NCBI GenBank assembly: GCA_016719405.1
Contig: JADJZE010000021.1
Location: 372,001-436,000, forward strand
From: Candidatus Aalborgicola lynettensis
GTDB taxonomy: Bacteria; Pseudomonadota; Gammaproteobacteria; Burkholderiales; Burkholderiaceae_C
DNA length: 64,000 nt
Reading direction: 5' to 3'
Shown: positions 9,664 through 20,967 of the stretch, one piece after another
How positions within the stretch are numbered: position 1 is the stretch's first letter
Layout: every line of letters starts with the position of its first letter
The notes under the pieces: generated by a model
Database searches by the model: none
The model's input: the letters and a program-made list of their open reading frames with translations, nothing else
What the model was told of the DNA's origin: nothing
Translations under genes and position numbers: made by a program

Positions 9664-10590
9664 ATTTTTCTCGGGGCAGAGGAAGGTCTATGTAAAGTGG
9701 ATCGCCAAACAGGTCTACCCGCAATTCACGCCGCCAAATGGCTTGATAGAGGACGGCCTTCAAATCAAGAATGCTGAGTGTCACTTGGGATCGAAGAGCC
9801 AACATTGCATCGATTGGTGGCCTGCCGTCAAAAAGGCATCCATGCAGGCGGTCGACGATGGTCTTTGACATCGGCATCGATCTGCACGTCTAGGTCTTGC
9901 AAGATGAATAGTTCGCGCAGGTTGTGCGTCAGTCGCTGGCAGCGTAGAGGAGCACACGCGAACGGTCGGATTCCAGCATCCAAGTAATAAATTTCTTCGA
10001 TGGCATGGCGGGCCTGTTCGGCAATCTGGTCCTCGAAAGGGTCTCGAACTGGTCGATCTTTGGTCATGGATTTTTCGAAATCTTCTGCATCGTCTTTGAT
10101 CGTCCAGTTGACACAGTACGGCCCATCTTTATCTGTCATGAACAACAAAAAATCGCCGACCCAGGGAATGGCACGGGTACCTTTGCGCCATCTTCTTCAA
10201 CCATGTAGACAACAGGGTGCAAATGCAAATAGCCCAGGCGCATCGCCACGCTAACTGTGCCTTTGAACGTTGGGAGATGCATGCCCACTGCCAATGGGTG
10301 GCCAGTCAACGGATGCGGGCGTGCTTCGGTGGCGAGGGCACGTTGTTCCTGAAACTCAAAAGTCCAGGGTGGTGCAGGACCAGGAACAATACGATCAACT
10401 CCCCCCCTGACAAGGTGTGGCAGTTGCGCCCCAGTTCAGTTGACCAGGATTCTGCCGGTCGGGAAACTGTTGGAGCCTCTTCTCGTACTGCTTTGATGGC
10501 AGGTTCGTATTGATCACCCCATTTAGGAGGATCCTGACGGCGTAGGATCTCAATGAGCCGTGTCAGACTCGGTGTTGTGCTTTTTCCCAT
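9664..10590 (-). pseudogene. tnsA: TnsA-like heteromeric transposase endonuclease, frameshifted
   Basis: TnsA cuts the 5' transposon ends in Tn7-like transposition. The reading frames join as follows. An N-terminal part ending CHTLSGGELIVLFLVLHH...LLSFRxQ matches the TnsA pattern LSDLELAVFL...IREQ. The catalytic core then appears as IPWVGDFLLF (Asp) and VNWTIKD (QVK-type Lys), followed by EQARHAIEEIYYLDAGI. A helical C-terminal domain (LTHNLRELFILQDLDVQ ... DLFGDPLYIDLPLPRE) completes it. Frames change near 10350, 10170 and 9860. With those corrected the length is about 300 aa, normal for the family. No tnsB or tnsC follows; the tnsD remnant begins immediately. Confidence 0.7.
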
Positions 10591-10797
10591 ATTTCACTCC
10601 AAAATCAAGAGGGCAAAAGTGGCCCCCGCTTCGTGGTCACAAATGGACCACCGGCGATCAAGCGAACGTGAGTAATAGGAAAAACACCAAAAAATAGGCG
10701 TGCAACGCCGCAGCTTCAGCACTGACTATTGACAGCGCAGCCGTTTTGATAGAAAGTACGGCAACGGTGCTCTGAAACGCTGCCGGGACAATCCAAT

Positions 10798-10835
10798 AAC
10801 GCCTCCTTTACTGCGTCAACAGTACTGGAGGCGTT
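10798..10835 (+). terminator. Hairpin, possible terminator
   Basis: AACGCCTCC at 10798-10806 pairs with GGAGGCGTT at 10827-10835 around a 20-base loop, followed by CTTTT. It sits between the tnsA-like start and a phage-type gene, so which transcript it ends is unclear. Confidence 0.4.
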
Positions 10836-10896
10836 GTGCTTTTCCAAGGTCGATTTATGGCGACATGGACAACTCTAAAACGGGGGTTAAAACACT

Positions 10897-11202
10897 TCAT
10901 GGTTGGATGGGGTCAGAGACGTAGGTCGGTGCTTTCATACCCAGAGCCACTGCGATATGGTGTGATTGCCCGCGAATACACCTGCGGCCCTTAATCACCT
11001 CACGTGTGAGGGCTGCGCTAAAGCCGTGCTCCATTGCCCAATCGGCGATGGATATGCCCTGGGATTGAAACCAGCTTTGAACTTCTTCCCGAGTCTTTAG
11101 GGGCATTCTTCTTGGTGCCTCGGTCCCAGGTTGCACCAGCATTGCTGCTGAAGCTGCGCCATGATCGTTATTGCACCGCGCCGTTGCTGTATTTGTGCTC
11201 AT
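10897..11202 (-). CDS. BcepMu gp16-family phage-associated protein
   Basis: A 101-aa protein with the signature REEVQSWFQSQGISIADWA followed by MEHGFSAALTREVIKGRR and RGQSHHIAVALGMK. These match the BcepMu gp16 family of small phage-associated DNA-binding proteins: an HTH-like helix pair followed by a basic RGQSH motif. The N-terminal 35 residues are extra and low in complexity. It is the only phage-like gene in the island and may be a regulator left from a Mu-like element. The frame is intact. Confidence 0.7.
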   Translation of the reverse strand: MSTNTATARCNNDHGAASAAMLVQPGTEAPRRMPLKTREEVQSWFQSQGISIADWAMEHGFSAALTREVIKGRRCIRGQSHHIAVALGMKAPTYVSDPIQP

Positions 11203-11323
11203 TGCGCCCCCAGAAAGAACTGGTTAATTTGATTTGATGTGAGATTGTTTCGGAACTTGTCTATCGTGTGAAGACATGCGATATTCCGCCGCACCCTGAA
11301 TTTCCCAACGCACAGTCGATGCC

Positions 11324-11896
11324 ATGACCAGACCGTCCACCACACCCAGCAAGCGCGGAAGAAAATTGAAGTCTCAGCCGGAGCGGATGCGTGATTCCGC
11401 GTGGGCCCACGATTTGCACATTCGCTCTGGGAAAACGCTTGGAACCCTGGATCGCGAATACGGAAATCGACTGGGGGGCAATAAATTGCACCGCTCATCC
11501 GGTGCAATGTCGCGTTATTGCAAGGGCCATCAAGGCCCTACACCACCGTCCGAAGACGGCAGTCAGGTCACATGGGCGCAAGAGGCCTACCCAGGCACCG
11601 CATCCGTGTATGAGTCCTTCATTTGGGACTTGCTTATCGAGCGATGTACAACAAAGACTCCCAACGTCGTTAATGTTCGCCGTCTGGATCAAATTGATCC
11701 ACTGATCCTCCAAAGAATTCCCCAAGTTGTCCACTAATTTGATGCCACTCCGTTCCCAGAACTTAGTGAGCTTGGCTGCAAGGCGTTGGCAGAGGTGGAG
11801 CACTTGGATGCGTTAGGTTTCTTGTTGGTGCAAGTGCTCATCACGCCGGAATTTAGTCCGGCGTGGAATGCGTATTCTATTCCCGTCGGTGGCTGA
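11324..11896 (+). pseudogene. Hypothetical gene with in-frame TAA
   Basis: The frame opening at 11324 gives 137 residues to a TAA at 11735-11737. It then continues in the same frame for 52 more plausible residues (PELSELGCKALAEVEHLDAL) to TGA at 11894. Codon use and composition stay protein-like across the TAA, so a single nonsense change is likely. The N-terminus is basic (SKRGRKLKSQPERMRDSAW). I do not recognise the family. Confidence 0.45.
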
Positions 11897-11900
11897 AGAG

Positions 11901-12130
11901 ATGGACTCACGTCATTCCGTATCTGAAGCCAATCAGGAGCGATTTCTGCAAATGCTGGAGCAAAGTGTCCCTAGATTAGGGCCTTTGCTGGGCGAGTTGG
12001 CATCGACCCGGAAAATCAGAAGCGCAAGATAGAACTGACGTTTCGGCGTCGGGAAGGCAGGGTGCGTGATAGGGTACGTGCCGAGAAACTTGCGTTGGAA
12101 AAATTTGGGCGGAAGAATCGATTTGACTAG
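11901..12130 (+). pseudogene. Small hypothetical gene with frameshift
   Basis: It starts 4 bp after the preceding frame. MDSRHSVSEANQERFLQMLE continues to about 12000, then the adjacent frame continues with basic, helix-forming RKIELTFRRREGRVRDRVRA to TAG at 12128. One indel would join them into about 75 aa. The family is unknown; the tight spacing suggests a two-gene unit with the gene upstream. Confidence 0.35.
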
Positions 12131-12543
12131 GCCATTAGGCTTGGGTCGTGACTATCGTGACTAATCAAATCGGCTCATGAGAATATTGGTGAATACAGCA
12201 CCCAAGGCGGAATTGGCAGAAGCCTTGCCAGATCAGGCTAAAAGAGACGCCCCGGTAGCCAATTGAGCAGGGACGGGGGAAATAGAACAAATCAGTGGAA
12301 GTCATTTCAAAGCTGCATTTGCGAACTTAGACAGATTAACGATTTCCAGTTCGATTCCCCTTTTTTGCAGGGCAGCAATCTGTGGGTAAAGCAAAAAAGC
12401 ACGATTCGCCTGCTTGCAGGGACCGTTCTTAGGCATTAATAGAACAAAACTCCCCCGCTTGCTATCGAGCGAACTTAGCAGACAATAGAGAAGTCGGAAT
12501 TTAACCAAAATTTACCTAAATCTTCCGTCAGGAATAAGCCATC
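12131..12543. other. No convincing gene
   Basis: Two short open frames (a 29-codon plus-strand frame from 12178 and a 68-codon minus-strand frame 12302-12508) have no features that support them strongly. The minus-strand one has a protein-like stretch (ANRAFLLYPQIAALQKRG) and could be a gene fragment. Confidence 0.4.
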
Positions 12544-13592
12544 GTGGCCAGCTCGGAACAACTTAAGGCTCTCATAAAGTCGCACATCAGTCGCGATGAC
12601 GGGCAGTTCTATTCCGTCGCGATGCAGGTTGCTGCGCATGAAGCCAAGCTGGGCCACGGCAAGCTGGCGGAAGAGCTGCGCGACATGATTGACGCGGCAA
12701 GACCCGCCTGAGCCAAGATGCATCCGGCAAGCTGGTACCCATTGCCGGTGCTCTGAACAGCGCGAACAAGCCACGGGGCGAGCTTGCCAACCTGCTGACA
12801 GTGACGCACCCAGCCAATCGCCTTGGCGACATGGTGCTGGATGACTTGGCCGCCAAGCAGCTAGCACGCATCATCAAAGAGCAACGCCTCCTGGCGCGTA
12901 TCAAAGAGCACGGGCTTTCGCCACGCCGGAAGCTTTTGCTTGTCGGCCCACCGGGAACCGGGAAAACCATGACGGCATCCGCCTTGGCCGGTGAATTGGG
13001 TATCCCGTTGTTTTTGGTTCGTCTTGATTCGTTGATTACGAAATTCATGGGTGAAACTGCCGCCAAGCTGCGGCAAGTATTTGATGCCATCGCTGACCTT
13101 CGAGGTGTCTATTTCTTTGATGAATTTGATGCCATCGGTTCGCAGCGAGGTGCCGCCAATGACGTGGGCGAGATTCGGCGCGTGCTGAATAGCTTTCTTC
13201 AAATGATTGAGCATGACCAGTCGAACAGTCTCATCATCGCGGCGACAAACCATCCCGAAGTCTTAGATAGCGCCTTGTTCCGGCGCTTCGATGACGTGTT
13301 GGAGTACCACTTGCCTACGCCAGCGCAGGCGCTTGATTTGATCCGCTCGCGCTTGGGGGGCTTTACTCCCAAGCCTTTCAAAAGAGACGGACTTGTCGAG
13401 CAGGCAGAGGCCTGAGCTACGCTGAAATCTGTCGTGCAGTGGACGAATCTATTAAGGAAGCGATCATGCATGACCAAACAAAAGTGCAACGGGTCGAGCT
13501 GGGGCGTGCGTTAGAGGAGCGCCGCCTCATTAGTGCAAAGCTGGCCCAGAACAACAAGCACACGTCAAACCATGCCGGAACAAACTCAAGAT
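12544..13592 (+). pseudogene. AAA+ ATPase partner of S8 protease, two frameshifts
   Basis: An AAA-family ATPase with Walker A VGPPGTGKTMTAS, Walker B YFFDEFDAIGSQR, sensor IIAATNHPEVLD and the Arg finger SALFRRFD in one frame (12801-13415). The N-terminal part (MASSEQLKALIKSHISRDDG from a GTG at 12544) and the tail (SYAEICRAVDESIKEAI, to a stop at 13592) lie in other frames, so indels are needed near 12705 and 13405. The stop overlaps the start of the S8 protease gene. ATPase plus subtilase pairs with this overlap recur in bacterial genomes, often near restriction genes; the function of the pair is not established in anything I can cite. Confidence 0.7.
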
Positions 13593-15595
13593 AAGCGCCC
13601 CCACCTTGTACTGACGAAAACATCCGAGGCACAGCCCTTCACGGCTCAGTCGGCCGGTGGCGGAAATTCGCCCGAAGTGCCAGCGCCCAACAGAGCCCAA
13701 CATGGCGCGGGGCTACAAGCCCAATTGCAGGCGCTTCGACCAGTGGCACAACAAGCTGTAGCAGCGCAAAGAGAGCAAGGACTCCAAAGCGGACTGAGGC
13801 TGCAAATTCAGTTCGTCGGCATGCCCAATGTGGAACTCGCATTTGAAAGCCTCGGAACTGAACGCAGCCGCGATCCAGCCAAACAGATCGAAGTTTTGAG
13901 TGTTCGCGCTGAAGGCAATACGACGGTCGCAAACGTCTATGTTCCCGACGGCAAACTTGACCACTTTGAAAAATACATCGCAGAGTATTTAGCGGCCAAG
14001 ACCAATAAAAAGGGTGACCTGATTGATCATCATGGGTTACTCAATGCGATTTCATCCATCCGCAGCGCCGAGCTTCGCGCTCTCTGGACTGATGAACCAG
14101 AATTGCTTCCGCAGGATGTCGCGATGCAGTTTTGAGGAGGTTTGGCTGCCCGTTCGTGGTCTGCGAAACGAGGTAGTTGAAGATTTCCGCAAACTCGCTG
14201 CTTTAGGCGGTTGTCTTGTCAGCGCGCATCAGATCTATTTCCCAGAACGAACCGTTGTTCTGATGTACGGTTCAACAGCAGCTATCAACGTCAGTCATGA
14301 CCTTGAACTGCGTGGCAGAGCTTCGCCGCGCAAAGGAGACCGCAGAATTCTTCGATGGCATGACACCACCAGAACAACAGCAATGGATTGATGAAACCTT
14401 ATCTCGATTGACTGTGGTACCGGAGGATGACACCACTCCACGTGTTTGTCTCTTGGACTCAAATGTCAATCCCGGACACGCGCTGCTTGCCCCATTTCTG
14501 GCCACGGCAGACCTGCACACGGTGAATCCGGCATGGGGTGTGGACGACACCGCCAACCATGGTTCAGGGTTAGCTGGTCTTGTAGCATTGGGTGATTTGG
14601 CGGATGCGCTAGCGTCTGCTGATCCCATCGTGGTTCATCATCGTTTGGAATCCGTAAAGCTAACCCCGGAGCAAGGTGCAAACGATGGTGATGCGAAGCA
14701 TCATGGCTACCTTTTCGCGAGGCGGTAGCCCGACCGGAAGTAGCCGCGCCGCAGCGCCCGCGAGTCTTCACCTCAGCCGTGACTTCTAGTGATGATCGTG
14801 ACCGGGGCCGCCCATCAGCGTGGTCTTCGACTGTAGATCGCCTTGCCTCTGACTACGATGGAAACGGCCAGTTTCCCCGATTGTTTGTACTGTGCGCGGG
14901 CAATACGGAAGACCAACAGTCGTGGAGCGCATACCCGGGCAGTCTAAGCACCAATGGCATCCGTGACCCCGGCCAAGCGTGGAACGCGATCACGGTTGGG
15001 GCCTACACCGAGAAGGTGAACATCACAGAGGCCGATGCGCAGGGCTTTACGCCTGTCGCGCCCGACGGTGGGCTCAGCCCTTACACCCGAACTTCGGCGG
15101 ATTGGAGTACCGCATGGCCTTTGGAAGCCAGAGGTTGTCTTTGAGGGCGGCAACGCAGGTAAGGACGCGCTGAGTGCCGTGGGTATCTCCAGTCTGCACC
15201 TGCTCGCAACTAACAATCAACCAATCGAGCGCCTTTTCACTACGACCAACGCCACCAGTGCGGCTTCAGCTCTGCGCGCGTATGGCGGGGCAGCAAGGCG
15301 GCATACCCGGTTTCCGCCCCGAAACCATCCGTGCGCTGATCGTGCACTGCAGAGTGGACGGACACCGCGTGCCGCCTACTTGGACAAACAGGCCGCCCCA
15401 AGACCGACCACGCCAACCTGATTCGCCACTGCTGGGGGCTCCAAATTTGCCGCGCGGGCAACTTCTTGACCTCTGTGGTGAAGATCAAGCACACCCCCAG
15501 AAGGTCAAGGGGGGGGGTGGTCAGCTGCGACATGAATCTTCATTCGCCGCCTTGGCCCAAAGACCAATTGCAGGCACTCCCAAGCCAGACGATTT
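13572..15595 (+). pseudogene. S8 (subtilisin-like) serine peptidase, multiply frameshifted
   Basis: Pieces in successive frames rebuild a subtilase. MPEQTQDKRPHLVLTK starts at 13572; then come VWLPVRGLRNEVV...FPERTVVLM, ELRRAKETAEFFDGM, and the catalytic Asp in CLLDSNVNPGHALL. The catalytic His is in ANHGSGLAGL, followed by HHRLESVKL, FVLCAGNTED, AWNAITVGAY and VVFEGGNAGKDAL. The Ser region is TTNATSAASA. Frames change near 14130, 14300, 14728, 15110 and 15290. The 3' end (DMNLHSPPWPKDQLQALP) runs straight into hsdM sequence at about 15585, so the last part of the protease has been lost by deletion. Confidence 0.75.
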
Positions 15596-16610
15596 GCTAG
15601 ACACCGTGCTGATGATCGACGCACGGAATGTCTACACCGTTGTGTCGGCGCGCTCATGTCTTCACCGATGAACAGCTTTCCAACCTGACGGCCATCACCT
15701 GGTTGTACCGGGGTGAGCAGGAGAAGTTCGTCGCTCTTGTGGCCACGTACCAAAACCAACTGTCCCACCATCTCGCGAAACTGGCTGACCACCTTGCGAA
15801 CGATGAACAACAGGTCTCCGCGCTAGCTACAGTGCTTCGTAACTTCGCGCAGACCGCCGCAGACGACGCGGCCATTGCAGCGGCGCGTGAAAGGTTAGGT
15901 GAAGATCACGGCATCACTGACGAATTGCTCCAAGCCTATCGCGCTGAATCGCAGAAGGTAGAGGCACAAACCGGCGGCTGGCTTAATTCCTTGAACGCTT
16001 TGCAGCGCGATGCCAGCGCAGCTTTGAAATCATTGGCGATGCTCAAAGAGCAGGATACGTTCGCCCAGCGTAAGTCCTTGCAAAGCAAAGTTGAGGCCAT
16101 CAATCCAGTTTTGAAGGTCGGATTGGCAGCCTTGGAAGCACGACACAAGGCATGGCTAAAACTGTTGGACTTGGCAGAAAAGACATTGCGCGCCCGTCAG
16201 TGGGTGGCCTTTGACGGTGATGCCGCGCGTGAGGCCAAGAAGGCCTTGCTGCCCAGCGATGCGAAGAAGCGCGAGAAGTCCACGGTCCGTGACCTAGGGG
16301 TGGAGGCGGTCAAGCGGGCAATCTACTTCATCGCGCAGACCCATTGGCTCGTAAGCCGATTTCCATCTGGCTTATAGGAAGATGTCGCAGGTCTGTGCAA
16401 AGCAGTAAGTCGTGATGAGATTAAAGACAACGATTACTCGTTGACACCTGGAAGGTACGTCGGGGCTTCAGTCGGGGCGCAAGACGATGATGATAGTGAG
16501 AAATTTGTATGCCGCATGCGAGAGATCCACAGCGAGCTGGCAGAGCTGAATGACAAGGCTTCGTGTTGGCTGCGACTATTCAAAAAGGCATTTCGGAGCT
16601 CTTGGAATGA
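15586..16610 (+). pseudogene. hsdM: hsdM type I methyltransferase, 3' third only
   Basis: The sequence opens mid-gene at DTVLMIDARNVYTVVSARSHVF and continues TDEQLSNLTAITWLYRGEQEKF, the C-terminal helical region of an HsdM class. GLCKAV...DYSLTPGRYVGASVG and a coiled end finishing KGISELLE follow, with TGA at 16608-16610. The catalytic methyltransferase domain with its NPPF motif and AdoMet site is absent; the upstream neighbour is the S8 gene. Frames also change near 15650, 16370 and 16570. The stop overlaps the hsdS start (ATGA), as expected for an hsdMSR operon. No methylation by this subunit is possible as written. Confidence 0.75.
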
Positions 16611-17816
16611 ATTGGCCATTGAAGCCACTGTCGGAGTTGTGCCTACTCGCTGTGGATTGCGTGAACAAAACCGCTCCCGTTGTCGATGAACCAACGCCAT
16701 TCAAATGATCCGAACGACGAACGTCAAGCGGGGCTTCATTGACACCAAGACTGTTCGATACGTCTCAGAGAATACTTATGAACAGTGGACTAGGCGATCA
16801 AGACCACTGTTCGGCGACGTGATCTTGACCGAGAGGCACCGGTCGGGGAGGTCGGGCGCTGCACCTTTGCTGAGTCGGAACAAATTTTTCTAGGCCAGCG
16901 GCTTTTTCAATACCGTCCTGACCCAGCCTTGCTGGACTGGAACTTCCTTGCCTTTGCTCTGCAAAGCCCGCAAGTACAAAACAAGTTGCAAGGCTTAAGC
17001 TTCGGGGCCACTGTGCCGCACATCAAGGTTGGCGATGCTGAACACTTCGGAGATTCCATACCTCCGCTTTTAACCCAACAGGCAATTGGGGCTTGCTTGC
17101 TGGCAGCATATGACGATCTCATCGAAAACAACCAGACACGCATCAGCTTACCGGAAGAGTCTGCTCGCCTGCTTTATCGTGAGTGGTCCGTAAGTTTTCG
17201 CTATCCCGGCCATACCGTCGAAATGTCGACTTTGAACTTCCTCAAGGCTGGCGGACTAGACCACTGGCAGAGATGGCAGAAGTCAATAGGGCTAGCCTTG
17301 GCGCAAAGTACAAACCCGAAGAGATTCAGTACATTGATATTGCATCTGTTGAGACAGGCGTCGTATTGGGTGCAACAAAATGCCTTACGCAGATGCACCC
17401 GGTCGTGCTCGTCGCTTGGTGCAACATGGTGATGTGATCTGGTCATGCGTCCGTCCCAATCGACGCTCTTATTCACTTCTATGGGAGCCCGAAGAGGACA
17501 TAGTAGTGTCAACGGATTTGCCGTTCTTGCAGCGGTAGCGTCCCGTTTTCGTACCTCTACTTTGCGACCACGTCTGACGAATTCGTCGCATACCTGACCA
17601 ACCGAGCCACCGGAGCCGCCTATCCTGCCGTGAGTGGGAAGGATTTTGAAGAAGCGCCGCTGCTATGTCCAAGCTTAGATGTGCTTCAAAACTTTGATGA
17701 GAAGTGTCTGCCTATCACTGAACTGCGGAAGCAAGTTAACTCTTCAGAACGCACATTTGACGGAGGCGCGCAATGCATTGCTGCCAAAGATAATGTCGGG
17801 TGAACTCGTTATCTGA
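16607..17816 (+). pseudogene. hsdS: hsdS specificity subunit, frameshifted
   Basis: HsdS gives a type I system its DNA target. MNWPLKPLSELCLLAVD opens at 16607, and the first recognition domain follows (MIRTTNVKRGFIDTKTVRYV, FLGQRLFQYRPDPALLDW). Next is the conserved central region SFGATVPHIKVGDAEHF ... DDLIENNQTRI and LLYREW. A second recognition domain (IQYIDIASVETGVVLGATK, VIWSCVRPNRRSY) leads to the end ARNALLPKIMSGELVI at 17816. Frames change near 16706, 16835, 16880, 17190 and several times after 17390. All expected parts are present, so a corrected sequence could be functional. Confidence 0.75.
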
Positions 17817-19765
17817 CTAAAAAAAGGAGAGCAAGAGCATGGCGAGCGCCGATTACTCAGAAGATAACAACATTCAGGAGCCCGCAGCCCAGCTGTTCGA
17901 GGACAACCTGGACTGGCGCTCGGTTTATGCGCTTCAACGCCGAGACCTATGGCCCGGGCTTCGCTACTTGGTCGCAAAGATGCGACCGAAGTTGTACTGG
18001 TTCGGGAGTTGGATGCCGCACTTGCCAAGCTGAACCCCAAGTTGGCGGCAACACCCAATGGGCGCTCAAAGTTGACCATTGTGCGCGACCAGCTTCTTGA
18101 TGCAGACCCCACTAAGACCCTGTTGCAACACAACGAGGCCAAATGGAAAATGATGCGGGATGGCATCACCTTGAAGTCTCTGCGGGCAACGCAGCAGACG
18201 ACGTGCATGTCACGGTGATTGACTTCACCAAGCCTGAGTACAACGACTTTTGGTCGTGCGTGAGTTGTGGGTGCACAGCGGTCCGTTCAGGCGGCGTTGC
18301 GATCTGGTTGGTTTCGTCAACGGCCTGCCATTGGTCTTCATCGAACTGAAGCGCCATGACAAAGGGCTGAAGGCTGCGTTTGACGACAACTGCACCGACT
18401 ACAAGCGACACGATTCCGCGCTTGTTCCACTACAACGCGCTGGTGATCGTTTCCAACGGCCGGATGCCCGCTTGGTTCTATCACCAGCCCTGGGATCACT
18501 TTTTACCGCTGGAAGCGCCTTAACGAGGACGACCGGACCCCGCACCAAAGCACGATGAGTCCCCGATCAAGCCTGTGTTGCCCATCTTGCTGCGCGGTAT
18601 GTACCAAGGGGCACTGTTAGATATTGTTGAGAACTTCATCCTCTTCGATAGCAGCGAGGAGGTAACAGTAAAGGTGGTTGCCCGCAATCACCAGTACATC
18701 GTGTAAACAAGGCCATCGTCAAGTTGAAGTCGGTGATGCCGAAGTGCTGGCTGGCAAGCTGGGCGTTTTCTGGCATACGCAAGGCAGCGGCAAAAGCTAT
18801 TCCATGGTGTTCTTCTGCCAGAAGGTACACCGCAAGGTTTCGGCGGCCTACACGTTTGTGCTGCTGACCGACCGTAAGGAACTTGACGATCAAATTTACA
18901 CGACCTTTGTCGGCTGCGGTGTCTCGACTAACAAAGGGGACAAGGCTACAGGTGCGGAGGGTCTTGAACGCTTGTTGCGGGATCAAAACCGCCGCTATGT
19001 GTTTAGCCTGATTCATAAGTTCCGCAAGCGCGTGGCCGAGCCTTGGACTACGCGCAGCGACATCATTGTTTTGTCGGACGAGGCGCACCGCACTCAATAT
19101 GGCCGACTGGCGACGCAGATGCGCATGGCCTTGCGTCAAGCGGCATTCTTGGCTTTTACGGGTACTACGCTCATAGACAGCAAAGAACGTCACGAGACAG
19201 AAAAAGTATTCGGCGCCTATGTCTCGGTCTATGACTTTCAGCGCGCGGTGGCGGATGGAGCCACCTTGCCGCTGTACTACGAGAACCGTGGTGAAAAGCT
19301 GCGTCTGGTTGACCCAGACCTGAACAAGCGCATCGAGGAACGAACTGATGCGGCTCGCGCGGATGGCGAGCCGACCGAGGAACAGGAAGAGAAGTTGTAT
19401 CGGGAGCTGGCCCGCGAATATCCGGTGTTCACGTCAGACACGCATTTGTCCGATGTGGCAACGGATTTCGTCGAGCATTACCACCAGCGTTGGCCATTGA
19501 TGGCAGCTCCCACCACGCCAGGCGAGCCCATCAAGTATGGTGGAAATGCCAAACCGATGCTGGTCTGCATCGACAAGGTCACGTGCGCGAAGATGGCCGA
19601 CCGCATCAAAGTCCAGTGGCTGAACAAACAGTTGGAGTTGCAAGGCAAGCTCCAAAAGGAAGAAGAGGTTTACGCCAAAGCGGGTAAGTCTGAGCCTCCA
19701 TTCGTGATTCGGCTGCGTGCGCAGATTGCCTGGATGGCTGACACGCAGATTCACCCGGTGTTCAG

Positions 19766-19832
19766 TGCGTATTCCGCTGATCGTGACCGATGATTCCGGC
19801 ATCGTGACCGGTCGTTCCGGGGATCGTGACCG
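19766..19832 (+). repeat. Left multiple terminal repeats of the IS21-family element
   Basis: ATCGTGACCG occurs at 19780-19789, 19801-19810 and 19823-19832, each preceded by ATTCCG- or GTTCCG-like bases. These are the probable IstA binding sites by analogy with IS21. Confidence 0.8.
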
Positions 19833-20620
19833 ACGGTATGAGACCGTCAGACAGCGCGCTTTGAATTGTAGGTATTTTGGTTTTGGTTCCGGTTTTTCCT
19901 TTCTTTTAAATGAGTTCAAGCGCGCGCCAGCGCCCCTGGGTTATTGAACTTCTGGCGCAGGTTGATCAGGCTGCTCCCCGGATGGCTTAACCTTGGAGCG
20001 CCGAATGGAGTCGCCTTTGAGGACGATCCTGTGGGTTGTTTGCAGCAGTCTGTCGAGCATTGCGTCAGCAATCGTGACATCGCCAATCCAGCTATGCCAA
20101 TGCTCCACCGGCAACTGACTGGTGATGATGGTGCCCTTGCTGCCCGCGCGGTCATCAATGACTTCCAACAAGTCCGCCCGCGTGCTGGCATCGAGCGGTG
20201 CCAGTGCCCAGTCATCCAGGATCAGCACGTCCGTCTTGGCCAATTGGCAGCCACTTGCCAGCCGCCTGAGCCATGCAGAACCCGTAATTCCTCAGCCAGT
20301 CGCGGTGTGCGCATGTACATGACGGTGTGACCACGCCTGCAGGCGTACTGTCCCAGTGCACAGGCCAGCCAGGTCTTGCCACACCCAGTGGCACCATTGA
20401 TGATCACGGTGTGGCCCGTCTTGATCCAGTCACCAGTGCCAGACTGGGGATCTGGCTTCGTTCCACGCCACGCCCACGGCGGGTATCCACATCCTCAATC
20501 GTGGCCTGCGGGTACTTCAGCCGGGCCAGGCTCAAGAGACGTAAGCGTCTAGGCGAGGCACCTTGATCCCAGGTTAGTTTATTCCAAAGATCGTGTCCAC
20601 GTAATAAACAGGTGGACACG

Positions 20621-20967
20621 ATGGAACAAGAGAAATTCTCTGCACGACGAAACTACAGCGCGCAGTTTCGGACCTTGGTGCTTGAACAATGCGCTGCACC
20701 TGGTGCGTCGGTGGCCAAAGTAGCGCTGTCGCACGGGATGAATGCCAACGTCGTGCACCGCTGGCGGCAAGAGGCCCGCGATAGTGCTTCGTCGGTCGGC
20801 GTGAGAGTTTGTACCGGTGTTCTGTGCCCGCGCCTACCCACACAACCCACCAAGACTGCGCAGACATCCGAATCGAGCTGCGCCGAGGCGCCACGACCAT
20901 GGCCATCACTTGGCCCAGTGCGGCGGCAAATGAGTGCGCGGCCTGGATGCGAGAGCCGCTGCGATGA
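20621..20967 (+). pseudogene. tnpA: IS66 TnpA (Orf1), one frameshift
   Basis: A small DNA-binding accessory protein. MEQEKFSARRNYSAQFRTLV opens at 20621, with the HTH region ASVAKVALSHGMNANVVHRWR. The conserved end (DIRIELRRGATTMAITWPS...CAAWMREPLR) is in another frame, so an indel lies near 20810-20840. Its TGA overlaps the tnpB ATG. Confidence 0.8.

Noticed and set aside
6806..10590. CRISPR-associated transposon (xre, tniQ, tnsA together)
   Set aside because: No cas gene or CRISPR repeat is present in the island and the TniQ protein lacks visible likeness to the Cascade-bound type; it remains a plain Tn7-like remnant.
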